Source: JAJXZP01 sp963787185
GTDB taxonomy: Bacteria; Spirochaetota; Spirochaetia; Treponematales; Rectinemataceae
Assembly (NCBI GenBank): GCA_963787185.1
Contig: CAWBCC010000014.1
Span: 868,001 to 932,000 of the forward strand
Length of the DNA: 64,000 nt
Direction: 5' to 3'
Each line of letters begins with the position of its first letter. Position 1 is the stretch's first letter. The translations under genes and the position numbers were made by a program. The notes under the pieces were generated by a model. That model was not told where the DNA came from, did not search any database, and saw only the letters and a program-made list of their open reading frames with translations. Shown piece by piece: positions 52,544-62,335 of the stretch.

Positions 52544-53824
52544 ATGCACGAACTGCTCCTCGCCGATCGTTTGAAAGGCGAACGCGAAATTGCCGCGTTC
52601 CGCATCGTGATCATTGCGGCGACCACCCTGATGGTTCTGCTAATGGTCGCGATGGGAGGCGAGGGTTTTACCGTATCCGACACCTCGAACCTCATCGCAG
52701 TGGGCACGGCCACGATTTACACGCTTGTCCTCCTTCTCCTCATCACGCATCGCGGCTATCGGCGCTGGTACGGCTTCGCGTCGGCCACCGTCGATGTCCT
52801 TCTCGTCTCGGCCGCGACCTATCTGTCCCGCTACGCGGCGGAGTCGTCGATAGCGAGTCTCGTATCCACGAGTTCCTTCGTCGTCTATTTCCCCATCATC
52901 CTCTTCTCCGTGAGGCGTCACGACCCGGTGAACACCCTCTATACCGGCATTCTCGCCTCGCTGCTCTACGGGGCCATGATCGCCGTCATGGCGGTCGAGC
53001 GTTCCTTCTGGGTCACGATGAGCGCATCGAACGGGCTGGTCATGCGCAACGATATGTTCAACGAGATACTCAAGGCCATAGTCCTCGCGGCCACGGGATT
53101 CATAGGTTGGGCGGCCGCCCGACGCTTCGATCGGCTCTTCGAGGAGGCGCTTCGATCGGCGCGCGAAAGGGAACAGATCAAAGACATGTTCGGTCGTTAT
53201 GTCTCGGATGCGCTCGTGGAAAAGATCATGGCCAAGGAGATCGCCGTCGAGGGAGAGAAGCGCGACGTGACGGTGATGTTCATCGATATCCGCAACTTCA
53301 CTCCACTGGCCGAGAGCGTCGAGCCGCATATCCTCATTACGATCCTCAACAATTTCTTCGATGTCTGCATCGGTACCATCACCAAGCACGACGGCTTCAT
53401 CGACAAGTTCATCGGCGACGCGATCATGGTCGTGTTCGGAGCTCCCGAGGCCGATCCGCGTCACCGAGACGCCGCCGTGGACTGCGCTCTCGAGCTCGTA
53501 TCCGCCCTCGAGACCATGAACTCGTGGGTGCGGTCGCTCGGCGTCGACTGGGAGTTCGGCTACGGCATCGGCATCAACTCGGGCGACGTCATCGTCGGCA
53601 ACGTGGGTACCGAACGCCGCATGGAATATACGGCGCTCGGCGACGCGGTCAATGTCGCAAGTCGACTCGAACGGTTGACGAGGCAGGTCTCCCAGCCGAT
53701 TCTCGTGGGAGAAAACTGCGCCGCCGGCTGCACCGATCATCTATTCGAGGGACCCTTCACTGCCCGCATCAAAGGCAAGAGCGAACCCGTCAAGGTCTAC
53801 GCGGTGGCCGGACGCAGAGAGTAG
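52544..53824 (+). CDS. Class III adenylate cyclase with membrane sensor
   Basis: This 426-residue protein has six hydrophobic helices in the first ~190 residues, then a short linker and a class III cyclase domain: VTVMFIDIRNFTPLAE, FIDKFIGDAIM, GIGINSGDVIVGNVG, and YTALGDAVNVASRLE. Lys288 and Asp367 are the residues that select adenine, so the product is likely cAMP. The membrane part has no known ligand domain. It follows the nuclease gene by 46 bases and is convergent with the OmpA gene. Confidence 0.9.
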   Translation: MHELLLADRLKGEREIAAFRIVIIAATTLMVLLMVAMGGEGFTVSDTSNLIAVGTATIYTLVLLLLITHRGYRRWYGFASATVDVLLVSAATYLSRYAAESSIASLVSTSSFVVYFPIILFSVRRHDPVNTLYTGILASLLYGAMIAVMAVERSFWVTMSASNGLVMRNDMFNEILKAIVLAATGFIGWAAARRFDRLFEEALRSAREREQIKDMFGRYVSDALVEKIMAKEIAVEGEKRDVTVMFIDIRNFTPLAESVEPHILITILNNFFDVCIGTITKHDGFIDKFIGDAIMVVFGAPEADPRHRDAAVDCALELVSALETMNSWVRSLGVDWEFGYGIGINSGDVIVGNVGTERRMEYTALGDAVNVASRLERLTRQVSQPILVGENCAAGCTDHLFEGPFTARIKGKSEPVKVYAVAGRRE

Positions 53825-53884
53825 CGTCTGTGAAGCCGGTTTCGAGGCTCGAAGGCAAGCTGGAGTCCGAGTTTGGGAATCGGC

Positions 53885-55081
53885 TCAGTTCTCGAGTATC
53901 GTAATCTCGACGCGCCGATTGCGGGCGCGGCCGGCCTCGGTGGAGTCGTCGGCTATCGGCCGTGTGTCTCCGTAACCTATTGCGCCGATGTGTTCCGGTG
54001 TCCGCGCGCCCAGGGCGATGAGCCTTTCGACCACTTCCCGGGCACGATCTTCGGAGAGCTTTTGACGGCCTTCGGCGTAACCGGCCCCGGCGGTATGTCC
54101 GGCGACGAGAATGTCGCGGTCGGGATAACGCTTGAGTATCTCTGCGATCCGCGCGAGTTTGTCCTGTTCGGCGGGCATCAGCACGGCCGAGTCGGCGGCA
54201 AACTGAATGTTTTCTATGCTGATGGTCACGCCCTTGTCGCTTTTCCGGACGCTGACGTTGGGCAACCCTTCCACCGATTTCTGGACCTCGGCTTGTAGCT
54301 TGTCTCGATCCATGAGCGCCGACTCCGTGACCTCGGAATGCGCGGTGCCTCTGTATTCGATCCTGGTGCCGTTGGACCAGTCGAAGATGAGGTCGAATCG
54401 CTCTTCGTACGCGATCGGCTGCCCCATCGCGGGGTCCCAATATATCTTCTGATCCGAGAACCCGGCTATCTGCACGGGATAGATGGAGGCGTAGGCTCGC
54501 GGCGGGTCGGGTCTCGTAAAGATCGTGTAGGAGGCGGTGACGAGCCGCAGGCTCCTGCCGTCTCGCTGCAGGGGGCCTTCATACGTATAGCGAGCCACGA
54601 AGGGGATGGCGTACGGATCGGGTATGCCGAAGAAGAGTCTAAGATCGTGGCGTTCCTCGCCCGGGGCCGTCCATGTGTCGCCGGGCGAAAGATCCTTGTC
54701 GGGAAAGACGGGCACGTCGCGGACCACCGGCATGTAGTATTCGTCGCCTATGGTGTAGTGCCCAAATCGATCGCGGCGGAACTTCGAGTCGTACTGCTCG
54801 GTGATCACATAGGCTTGACTGCCCGTTCCCTGCTCCGAAGTCTCGAATGTCCCGGATAACGATCCCCAGGACGAATCCGGGGCCGCGTCGTCCACGCCGA
54901 AGGCTATGCGATTCAGGATTTTCGCGCTGTGCGAAAGGCGCTTGTCGATGTAGACGCTTTCGTCGGTCTCGGAAAGCACGCGAAATTTGTCTCCCTTCGT
55001 GTAGAGAAAAGCAAAGCGTTCCGGCATAGCCGAAGCGAGGACGGCAAGGAGCAGGACAAGGGAAAGAATGAGCTTTTTCAC
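53885..55081 (-). CDS. OmpA-family outer-membrane protein
   Basis: This 398-residue protein has a signal peptide (MKKLILSLVLLLAVLASAMP) and a C-terminal OmpA peptidoglycan-binding domain: QFAADSAVLMPAEQDKLARI, VAGHTAGAGYAEGRQKLSED, and NRRVEITI. The N-terminal ~250 residues have strand patterns but no known domain. It is exported and anchors the outer membrane to peptidoglycan. A divergent gap of 165 bases separates it from the CBS gene; no promoter is obvious there. Confidence 0.85.
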   Translation of the reverse strand: MKKLILSLVLLLAVLASAMPERFAFLYTKGDKFRVLSETDESVYIDKRLSHSAKILNRIAFGVDDAAPDSSWGSLSGTFETSEQGTGSQAYVITEQYDSKFRRDRFGHYTIGDEYYMPVVRDVPVFPDKDLSPGDTWTAPGEERHDLRLFFGIPDPYAIPFVARYTYEGPLQRDGRSLRLVTASYTIFTRPDPPRAYASIYPVQIAGFSDQKIYWDPAMGQPIAYEERFDLIFDWSNGTRIEYRGTAHSEVTESALMDRDKLQAEVQKSVEGLPNVSVRKSDKGVTISIENIQFAADSAVLMPAEQDKLARIAEILKRYPDRDILVAGHTAGAGYAEGRQKLSEDRAREVVERLIALGARTPEHIGAIGYGDTRPIADDSTEAGRARNRRVEITILEN

Positions 55082-55246
55082 GCGTGACCCCGTCTACCAG
55101 TATCGGTCCGCTCCGTTCGCGAAAGTAGGCCGACCGCGGGTCTTGCCGCGGCATCGGCGATTCCGGCGGCGAAGGGCGATTTTTTCGCGGAGACCTCGTC
55201 CCGGCGCTTGTCCCGGCCCTTCGCTCCATTACATAATGAAAGAGTC

Positions 55247-56176
55247 ATGTCTTACGTGCCCATCAGCCCCGATTCGGGTCCCCAGGTCGTCCTCGAACTC
55301 ATGTACAGCCTCAAGGTCCGGGACGCGATGAGCTCCCCGGTTATCACGGCCGGACCGGAAGATGACATGCGCAGCGTCCAATACCGCATGCGCGACCATT
55401 GCATTACGGGCGTCCCGATCGTCGAAGCCCAGAGACTCCTGGGACTCGTTTCCATAGGCGACGTGATCGAGGCCCTCGACCGGGGCCGAATCGAGGAGCG
55501 AGCCGGAACGCTCATGACGAAGACGATCATTTCGCTCGAAGAAGACATGCCCTTGGCCTTCGCGACCACCTACTTCAACCGATACAAGTTCGGCCGCTTC
55601 CCGGTCCTGGACAAAGAGAGCCGCCTCGTCGGCATCGTCTGCGCATCCGACATCATCCGCCGCCTTCTTGTCGCGATGAACCATGAGGTGGAGCGGCTCG
55701 AGGCCAAGCTGTCGGATAGACCGGCGAACGGGAAAGCCGACGACCTGCTCAAGCTCGATTTCACGGTCGGCAGGCTCGATTTCGAGAAAGCGGGAACGGC
55801 CAGCGCCGCGATCAAGAAAGCGCTGCTGGATCGCGGCATCGATGCGGAGACCGTGCGACGTGCGGCCGTGGCCTGCTACGAACTGGAAATGAACCAAGTG
55901 ATCCACTCTTTGGGCGGGCGGATATCCTGTTCCTTGGGCAGAGGGCGCATCATTGTCCGTGCCGAGGACCTCGGGCCCGGCATCGCGGATATCGATGCCG
56001 CGATGCGCGAGGGCTTCTCGACCGCGAACGAGTGGATACGATCACTCGGCTTCGGTGCGGGAATGGGGCTACCGAACGTCAGGCGAGTCGCCGACGAGTT
56101 TTCGATCCGCTCCGAAGCGGGGCAGGCCACCGTCGTCGAACTGGCCATTTTGTACGGATCGACTAGCCGGGACTGA
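55247..56176 (+). CDS. CBS pair plus anti-sigma-type ATPase
   Basis: This 309-residue protein has two CBS domains (LKVRDAMSSPVITAGPEDDM and the second with GRFPVLDKESRLVGIVCASD), then an RsbW/SpoIIAB-like HATPase region with YELEMNQVIHSLGG (N-box), AEDLGPGIADID, and GAGMGLPNVRRVAD. CBS domains bind adenosine nucleotides, so this could be an ATP/AMP-gated serine kinase-like switch. ATG 55247 is used. It heads a cluster with DRTGG, PHP and a sensor kinase, all on one strand with gaps below 45 bases. Confidence 0.85.
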   Translation: MSYVPISPDSGPQVVLELMYSLKVRDAMSSPVITAGPEDDMRSVQYRMRDHCITGVPIVEAQRLLGLVSIGDVIEALDRGRIEERAGTLMTKTIISLEEDMPLAFATTYFNRYKFGRFPVLDKESRLVGIVCASDIIRRLLVAMNHEVERLEAKLSDRPANGKADDLLKLDFTVGRLDFEKAGTASAAIKKALLDRGIDAETVRRAAVACYELEMNQVIHSLGGRISCSLGRGRIIVRAEDLGPGIADIDAAMREGFSTANEWIRSLGFGAGMGLPNVRRVADEFSIRSEAGQATVVELAILYGSTSRD

Positions 56177-56218
56177 AAGAAGCGGGAGGCCGCCGGGCGG
56201 CCGGAAGGGGAAGATGCC

Positions 56219-56569
56219 ATGTTGATCAGCGAGCTCGGCTCGATTCTCGGCTCCGAATGCGTGCAGGACGACTTCGTCGACAGCCCCGTCGATTCGGGCT
56301 ACACTTCCGATCTTCTCTCGGATGTCATGGCGAACGCGACCGCGGGAGGAGTCCTCATCACCATTCAGGCCCATAAAAACACGATTGCCGTCGCGACTCT
56401 CGTCGGTCTTGCAGCCGTCGTGATCTGCAACAATCGTCCCCTGCCCGCGGACATGCTCGAAGCGGCGCGCGCCGAAAGGCTTTCGGTATTCAGGACGGCG
56501 GCTTCCCAGTTCGAAGTCTCCGGTATGATCTGGAACGCGCTTCATCCGCGGGAAGACCACTCATCGTAA
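56219..56569 (+). CDS. DRTGG-domain protein
   Basis: This 116-residue protein is a single DRTGG domain (GYTSDLLSDVMANATAGGVL, ITIQAHKNTIAVATLVGLAA). Such domains occur in Pta proteins and as free proteins near anti-sigma ATPases, PHP proteins and iron-hydrogenase genes. The role may be regulatory ligand binding. It follows the CBS gene by 42 bases. Confidence 0.85.
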   Translation: MLISELGSILGSECVQDDFVDSPVDSGYTSDLLSDVMANATAGGVLITIQAHKNTIAVATLVGLAAVVICNNRPLPADMLEAARAERLSVFRTAASQFEVSGMIWNALHPREDHSS

Positions 56570-56612
56570 AGCGAGTCATGCAGCCCCGTGGAATGTCGCC
56601 GACCCTGGGGAA

Positions 56613-57401
56613 ATGAGAGTGAAAACGCTCGTCGATCTGCACAATCACAGCTGCCTCTCTCCCTGCGCTTCTCTGGAACAATCGCCCTCGCTTCTCTGTC
56701 GGGTGGCGGGCAGGCGGGGCATAGATGTCCTGGCGCTGACCGATCACAATGCCGCCCGCAACTGTTCCGCCTTCGCCGAGGCCTGCGGTCGCGAGGGCAT
56801 CGCGCCCCTGTTCGGCGTGGAGGCCTGCAGCGTCGAAGAGGTGCATGTTCTCTGCATCTTCGGTACGGTGGACGAAGCCCTCGAGTTCGGCAGCTACCTT
56901 TGGCCCCACCTCCTCGACGTTCCTTACGATCCGGAGATACTCGGCGATCAGGCAGTCGTCGATGCGGACGAGAATGTGGTCGATCTGCCGCAGCGTTACC
57001 TCGGCGCGGCGCTCGATCTGAGATTCGGCGATATCTGTCGAGTCGCCGCAGAGGAGAATGCCGTGGTCGTTCCCGCCCATGTCGATCGCGCCATGTTCTC
57101 GGTGTCGAGCCAGCTCGGTTTCTTGCCTCCCGGACCCTACGACGCAGTCGAATCCATATACCGCCCTCCGCCCGCTCTCGTCCGCGATCTGGCCGCCATA
57201 TCGGGATCCGACGCCCACTTTCCGGAACAGATCGGTTCCAGACCCTTTCTCATCGATCTGCCCGAAGACATCCTGGATATGTCGCGACGCACCGCGGTGC
57301 GAGGGGGCGACGCGGTGCGTCGCGGCGCGATCTTGATCGCCGCGTTGCGCGGAATAATGCGGCGGCACGAGGTTCGAGCATCGTGGGAGTCGAGGACATG
57401 A
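56613..57401 (+). CDS. PHP-domain phosphoesterase
   Basis: This 262-residue PHP protein has DLHNHSCLSPC, LALTDHN, and the final SGSDAHFPEQIG motif, with a HVDR His in the middle, giving a full metal site. PHP proteins act as phosphoesterases on small phosphates, histidinol phosphate or nucleic acid ends. The target is unknown. Its stop overlaps the kinase start (ATGA). It is part of the CBS-DRTGG-PHP series. Confidence 0.85.
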   Translation: MRVKTLVDLHNHSCLSPCASLEQSPSLLCRVAGRRGIDVLALTDHNAARNCSAFAEACGREGIAPLFGVEACSVEEVHVLCIFGTVDEALEFGSYLWPHLLDVPYDPEILGDQAVVDADENVVDLPQRYLGAALDLRFGDICRVAAEENAVVVPAHVDRAMFSVSSQLGFLPPGPYDAVESIYRPPPALVRDLAAISGSDAHFPEQIGSRPFLIDLPEDILDMSRRTAVRGGDAVRRGAILIAALRGIMRRHEVRASWESRT

Positions 57402-60400
57402 GCTTCTGCGCGGCCGGCTGCCGCTCATTCGAGGCGTCGCGTCGCCGCTGGGCGGCCCTCGCCTGCTCGCTCGTCGTTTTCTCCGTTTCCGCGCTTCCCG
57501 CGCCTCCGCCGGCGGACGCACGCAACCGCGTCATCGAACTCCGCGACGATACTACGAAGGTGGACATCGGCCGATTCGCGCTCGTATGCGACGAGCCCCG
57601 AGCCGAAGACGCGCCCGCCTCACTGGGATTCACGCCCGATCCCGCGCTTTTCAGGCCTCTGCGCTGGCCGACCGATCTCGATCGCGGTTTCACGGACGCT
57701 GCCGTGTGGCTCTGCTTCACGGTCCGTAGCGCCGCACCCGATCGCTCCTGGCTCATCGCCGCCGGGCCCAGCTATGCCGATTCGGTCACCGCCTATATCA
57801 TCGATCCCGACGGACGCGCCGAGACCCAAACTGCCGGAGCCGCGGAGCCTTCCAACGGCCAGGGCTACGCTGTCTCGGATTTTCTCTTCCGTTTTACGAT
57901 CGGACCGGGCGAGGTAAAAACCGTCTACCTCCGCTTCGCATCCCAGGAGGCTCTGCACATACGCGCCTCGATCTGGGACGCCTACGGGTTCATCAAGGCC
58001 GACGCGACGGACACGGTTTTCGTCGGACTCATACTCGGCGTCGTGATCGCCGTCTTCGTCTACACGATGTTCCTGGTAATATCGCTCCGCGAACTTTCTT
58101 ATGTTTTCTATCTTCTCTATCTCGCCGGACTCTTTTTCTATCTGCTCGCGGCGAATGGTGCAGGCGCCTGGTTCCTATGGCCCGGCAACCTTTGGTTCGA
58201 ACGTCGGGCGACGCCGTTCTTCGCGTGCGTCGCGATGTTCGGAGTGTTTCTTTTCGGCAGGGCATACATGGAAACGCGGAGGAACGCTCCGCTCTTCGAC
58301 AAGATACTTCTCTTGCACGTCGGCTTCATACCTTTGTTTCTTTTGGCGCTCGCGCTGCTGGATTATCGAGATGTCATGAGGTTCGGCGGTTTTTTGCTTT
58401 TTTCGGGTCTCGCGAGCATGTTTGGCGCGGGAGCCCGCTGCGCCCATTTGCGCGAGCGGAGGGCCTATTATTTCACGGCGGCCTGGATTTTCGGCATGGC
58501 CGGAGCCGTGACTTCGCGGCTCGCGACGCTCGGCTTCAGAAGCGTATACTCCGAGTTTTTCTGGTCGAAAGGGGAACAACTCGGCGCTCTCATCCAGGTC
58601 CTGATTCTCGCTTACGGGATCTCCGATACGGTGAACTCCATGCGCCTCGAGAAGGAGGAGGAGCAGCGGCGTTCGATCGAGTTGCTCGAAAGAGCCAACG
58701 CGGTAAAGGAGGATTTCCTCGTCGCTACGAGCCTCGAATTTGGGTCTCCCCTGTATGGCATCATAGGCCTGCTGGGCCGACTCGATACGCTCATCGCCGA
58801 GCGAGCGGGACCCGAGGTGCGGCGCCTGGTCTCGCTCGTCCAAGCCGAGGCTCTCCGACTGCTCAATAATATTTCGACTATCACGACCTATTCGCAGCTG
58901 CGCCACGGCGATATCACTTTGAGAGTGGAACGCTTTTCGCTCAAGGAAGCGATAGACGGGGCTACGGCAGGGAGTTCCTATCTCGCTGCGGGCAAGGATA
59001 TCGCCATCGAGCGCTCGATCGATGACGTCGAAATGCGCAGCGATATCCGTGCGATCCAACAGATCGTCTATAACCTCTATTCGGACGCGCTCAGAAGATG
59101 CGGTTCGGGACGCGTATACCTTGAAGTACGGGAAGAGGCCAACGGAGCCCGCATCGCTGTCGTCGAGAGCGGCCCTCCTCTTCCGCATGAGGTGCTCGCG
59201 CGCGGTATGGGAGAGATCGGCATAGCCGGTCTCGAGACGGTCGGCCCCGGACTGGACCTGCTCGTGACGCGGCTGCTCGTCGAGCGCCTCGGCGGAGAGC
59301 TCTCGTACGATCGCCGAGAGGGCGAGAATCGCTTTCTGATCCGTCTGCCGAGGCGCGCCGCATGGCCCTACGATCAGCGAGACCGGGGGCGCCACGCGCT
59401 TTCGCTTCCGATAGCGGCCAGGACGGCATTGACCGGTTCGACCGCGATGGCGCCTGCCGAGGTTGATCTTTCCGAGACGAAGGATGACGGGAAGAGAAAG
59501 GGCCGAATCCTCCTCGCCGACGAGGATCCCGTCTTTCTCGAAGCTCTGAAGGGATATCTGGAGGAGCGAGGGTATTCCGTGTTGCCCCTGCTGTCCTGCG
59601 ATCGCGCCGCCGAACTGGCCCGGAGCGAGGTCGATTTCGACCTCGTCCTCCTGGACGCCTCCGGACCGAGCCGTTCCGGCCTGCGCGCCTGTGAGCGAAT
59701 CCGCGATATGCGTCCTCTCGGCGAGTTGCCTGTCGTCGTCATGACTGAACGTGAAAGCTCCGAATCGGTCGCCGAAGCTTTTCGTGCAGGAGCGAGCGAC
59801 TATCTTCCGAAGCTCGCCCCGACGGAGTTACTCTTCGCCAGGGTCGACACCCAGGTCGCATTGAAACGGGCGGTTCAGGAAATTCTGGGGACGAGGCACA
59901 GGATAGCCGAGCTGGAAAAGCTCAAGACTCTGGGGGTTCTCGCCGCGGGGGTCGCCCACGAAATAAACACGCCCAACAACGCGGTTCTTCGAAACCTGCC
60001 CATTCTGGCCGAAGTCTGGACGGAACTGACCCCAATCGTGCGCCGCATCATGGAAGAATCCGGAGGATTCAGCATTCGCGGTTGGAGTTCCGCCGAGCTC
60101 CTCGAGAACCTGCCGGAACTCGTAAACGATACCTATGCGGCCGGCCGACAGATCAAGAAGATCGTCGAAGACCTCAAGGACTACGCCCGCGACTCTTCGA
60201 CCTCCCCTCCGGAGGACGTGGATCTGTCCGCCGTCGCTGCCTATGCCTCCCGGCTTCTGGGACCGCTTGTCGAACGCCGGACTCTGCATTTCGTGCTGGA
60301 CGCTTCGCCCGGTCTCCCTTCCGTTCGGGCAAGCTATCAAAAATTGACTCAAGTCGCGGTCAATGTCTTGGAGAACGCGCTCCAGGCTCTCGACGATCCC

Positions 60401-60688
60401 AACGAGAGCGTGACGGTCCGCACTTTCGCCGATCCGGATCGCGCCGCGGTGATTCTCGAGTGTTCCGACCAGGGGAGAGGCATCGATCCCGCGATTCGCG
60501 ATAGACTGTTCGAGCCGTTTTTCACAACCAAACGAGATTCGGGAGGCACGGGACTGGGTCTTCCCGTCGCGCTCGGTATCGTGCGTGAGAGCGGCGGCGG
60601 CATCGAAATCGATTCCACGCCCGGGAGGGGCACGACGGTACGAGTCGTCTTTCCGGCCGGAGCGCCGGAGCAGGAGCGGAAAGAATGA
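57398..60688 (+). CDS. 7TM-DISM hybrid kinase with one dead and one live kinase module
   Basis: This 1096-residue protein has a signal/anchor segment, a periplasmic DISMED2-type domain (~40-190), seven-TM DISM helices (~210-410), and a first HisKA/HATPase. There the phospho-His is replaced by Leu446 (DFLVATSLEFGSP instead of SHE), and the HATPase motifs are weak. A receiver follows (ILLADEDPVFLE, Asp753 in LLDASG). Then comes a complete NtrB-like kinase: His854 in AAGVAHEINTPNNAV, DQGRGIDPAI, and GGTGLGLPVALG. ATG 57398 overlaps the PHP stop. The first module is probably a sensor-side pseudokinase. It overlaps the sigma-54 activator gene by 4 bases. Confidence 0.9.
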   Translation: MSFCAAGCRSFEASRRRWAALACSLVVFSVSALPAPPPADARNRVIELRDDTTKVDIGRFALVCDEPRAEDAPASLGFTPDPALFRPLRWPTDLDRGFTDAAVWLCFTVRSAAPDRSWLIAAGPSYADSVTAYIIDPDGRAETQTAGAAEPSNGQGYAVSDFLFRFTIGPGEVKTVYLRFASQEALHIRASIWDAYGFIKADATDTVFVGLILGVVIAVFVYTMFLVISLRELSYVFYLLYLAGLFFYLLAANGAGAWFLWPGNLWFERRATPFFACVAMFGVFLFGRAYMETRRNAPLFDKILLLHVGFIPLFLLALALLDYRDVMRFGGFLLFSGLASMFGAGARCAHLRERRAYYFTAAWIFGMAGAVTSRLATLGFRSVYSEFFWSKGEQLGALIQVLILAYGISDTVNSMRLEKEEEQRRSIELLERANAVKEDFLVATSLEFGSPLYGIIGLLGRLDTLIAERAGPEVRRLVSLVQAEALRLLNNISTITTYSQLRHGDITLRVERFSLKEAIDGATAGSSYLAAGKDIAIERSIDDVEMRSDIRAIQQIVYNLYSDALRRCGSGRVYLEVREEANGARIAVVESGPPLPHEVLARGMGEIGIAGLETVGPGLDLLVTRLLVERLGGELSYDRREGENRFLIRLPRRAAWPYDQRDRGRHALSLPIAARTALTGSTAMAPAEVDLSETKDDGKRKGRILLADEDPVFLEALKGYLEERGYSVLPLLSCDRAAELARSEVDFDLVLLDASGPSRSGLRACERIRDMRPLGELPVVVMTERESSESVAEAFRAGASDYLPKLAPTELLFARVDTQVALKRAVQEILGTRHRIAELEKLKTLGVLAAGVAHEINTPNNAVLRNLPILAEVWTELTPIVRRIMEESGGFSIRGWSSAELLENLPELVNDTYAAGRQIKKIVEDLKDYARDSSTSPPEDVDLSAVAAYASRLLGPLVERRTLHFVLDASPGLPSVRASYQKLTQVAVNVLENALQALDDPNESVTVRTFADPDRAAVILECSDQGRGIDPAIRDRLFEPFFTTKRDSGGTGLGLPVALGIVRESGGGIEIDSTPGRGTTVRVVFPAGAPEQERKE

Positions 60689-62142
60689 GCGAAGCAATCC
60701 GACCACCTCTTCTCATAGTCGACGACGATCCCGACGTTCTTAAGCGCATGGAACGTCTTCTTCGATTCGAGGGATTTCCGGATGTGATTCTCTGCGACGA
60801 TCCACGGGCGGTTTCCGCCATCGTCGCGGAACGTGAAATCTCCGTGATGGTGCTGGATCTTCTCATGCCTCTTCTCTCGGGTCAAAAAATCCTGCAGGAG
60901 ACGAGAGAGCGGCATCCGGAGATTCCCGTGATCGTCGCCACGGCTGTGGGCGATCTGGACAGCGCAATAGAATGCATGCGCTACGGAGCCTTCGATTATG
61001 TGCCCAAGACCGCCGAGACGGGACGCCTCGTGGCGAGCATCCGACATGCCTTGTCCATCCGCGAACTCCAGAGCGACTATTCTGCGCTCAAGAACACCCT
61101 TCTTTCGGCCAAGCGCCCTGAATCGCCGGCCTTCGCGAAGATCGTCACCAAGGACGAACACATGCTCAGCTTGCTGCGCTACGTGGAGACCGTCGCGGCC
61201 TCGCCTAAACCCATACTCATCATCGGCGAGTCCGGGACGGGTAAGGAACTCATCGCGGAGGCCGCCCACATCCTTTCCGGAAGGACCGGGAAGCTTGTGA
61301 GTCTTAACATCGCCGGCTTCGATGATACGATGTTTTCGGATTCTCTCTTCGGCCACCGGAAAGGAGCATTCACCGGGGCCGAGACGGACCGAGGCGGGCT
61401 CATAGAGCGGGCAGAAAGCGGTACCCTGTTCCTCGATGAAATAGGGGATCTTTCCTTCGGGTCGCAGGTAAAGCTTCTCCGGCTGATAGACGATAGGCGT
61501 TATTATCCTCTCGGGGCGGACCTGCCCAAGGCCTCGAACGCCGCGGTAGTCACCGCGACGAACAAAGACCTTCGAAGCGCCTCGGCTTCGGGCGCCTTTC
61601 GGCTGGATCTTTTTTATCGTCTTCAGACTCATCTCGTGGAGCTTCCTCCCCTCCGCGAGCGGCTCGACGATCTCCCTCTCCTGCTCGAACATTTCGCCGT
61701 CTCGGCTGCGAGTCGGCTAGGACGGGGGACCGTGCCCATGGTCCCCGACGAACTGGTCGTTCTCCTCGAATCCTACGATTTCCCCGGCAATATACGCGAA
61801 CTCGAGTCGATGGTGTACGACGCGGTTTCGCGGAGCAGGGGCAATACTCTGTCGCTCGAAAGCTTTCGCGACAAAATCCGCAGCTCGGGCCGGGATCGGC
61901 GCACGCGACACGGCGTTCCAGGCGATCGAACCCGTTTCTCTTCCTGGGACAGATTGCCCACTATACGCGACGCCAGCGATGAGCTCATACGCGAAGCGCT
62001 GAAGCGTTCCAAGGGGAATCAAGGCATCGCCGCCGGCATGCTCGGACTCTCTCGGACGGCTCTGAACAAACGCCTCAAGGGCACGGCTCACAGCAGTTCG
62101 GAGCAGGGGATGAACGACGATGACGATGGACCAGGGATGTGA
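60685..62142 (+). CDS. NtrC-family sigma-54 response regulator
   Basis: This 485-residue protein has a receiver (LLIVDDDPDVLKRM, VLDLLMPLLSG), a sigma-54 AAA+ domain (GESGTGKELIAEAAH, GAFTGA at 227-232, SGTLFLDEIGDLS), and a Fis-type HTH at the end (GIAAGMLGLSRTALNKRL). The GAFTGA loop is intact, so it should open sigma-54 promoters. It is co-translated with the upstream kinase, so the pair forms a two-component system. Target genes are not known. Confidence 0.9.
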   Translation: MSEAIRPPLLIVDDDPDVLKRMERLLRFEGFPDVILCDDPRAVSAIVAEREISVMVLDLLMPLLSGQKILQETRERHPEIPVIVATAVGDLDSAIECMRYGAFDYVPKTAETGRLVASIRHALSIRELQSDYSALKNTLLSAKRPESPAFAKIVTKDEHMLSLLRYVETVAASPKPILIIGESGTGKELIAEAAHILSGRTGKLVSLNIAGFDDTMFSDSLFGHRKGAFTGAETDRGGLIERAESGTLFLDEIGDLSFGSQVKLLRLIDDRRYYPLGADLPKASNAAVVTATNKDLRSASASGAFRLDLFYRLQTHLVELPPLRERLDDLPLLLEHFAVSAASRLGRGTVPMVPDELVVLLESYDFPGNIRELESMVYDAVSRSRGNTLSLESFRDKIRSSGRDRRTRHGVPGDRTRFSSWDRLPTIRDASDELIREALKRSKGNQGIAAGMLGLSRTALNKRLKGTAHSSSEQGMNDDDDGPGM

Positions 62143-62335
62143 AATTGGGCACAACCTCGCATCGGGGCACACACCTAGTAAGTGTATATTCATTATAGTA
62201 TTGCTTGCTAATCTGACCATTTTGCGCAAACTTTCTGCGAAATTGCGCACAGGGCGAATGATCGTGTCTTGGAGCGACCGATGGTGGCTGATGTCATTAT
62301 TTTTATTATGTAACTCTAGTATAAAGAAATAAAAG
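62143..62335. other. AT-rich non-coding gap, left part
   Basis: This stretch is much richer in A/T than its surroundings. It includes an inverted segment, TTGCGCA near 62220 and TGCGCAC near 62245, and several promoter-like A/T tracts. No coding potential or known family element is recognised. Confidence 0.4.

Noticed and set aside
55082..55246. Divergent promoter between OmpA and CBS genes
   Set aside because: The gap is GC-rich and no pair of -35 and -10 boxes with good spacing could be seen.
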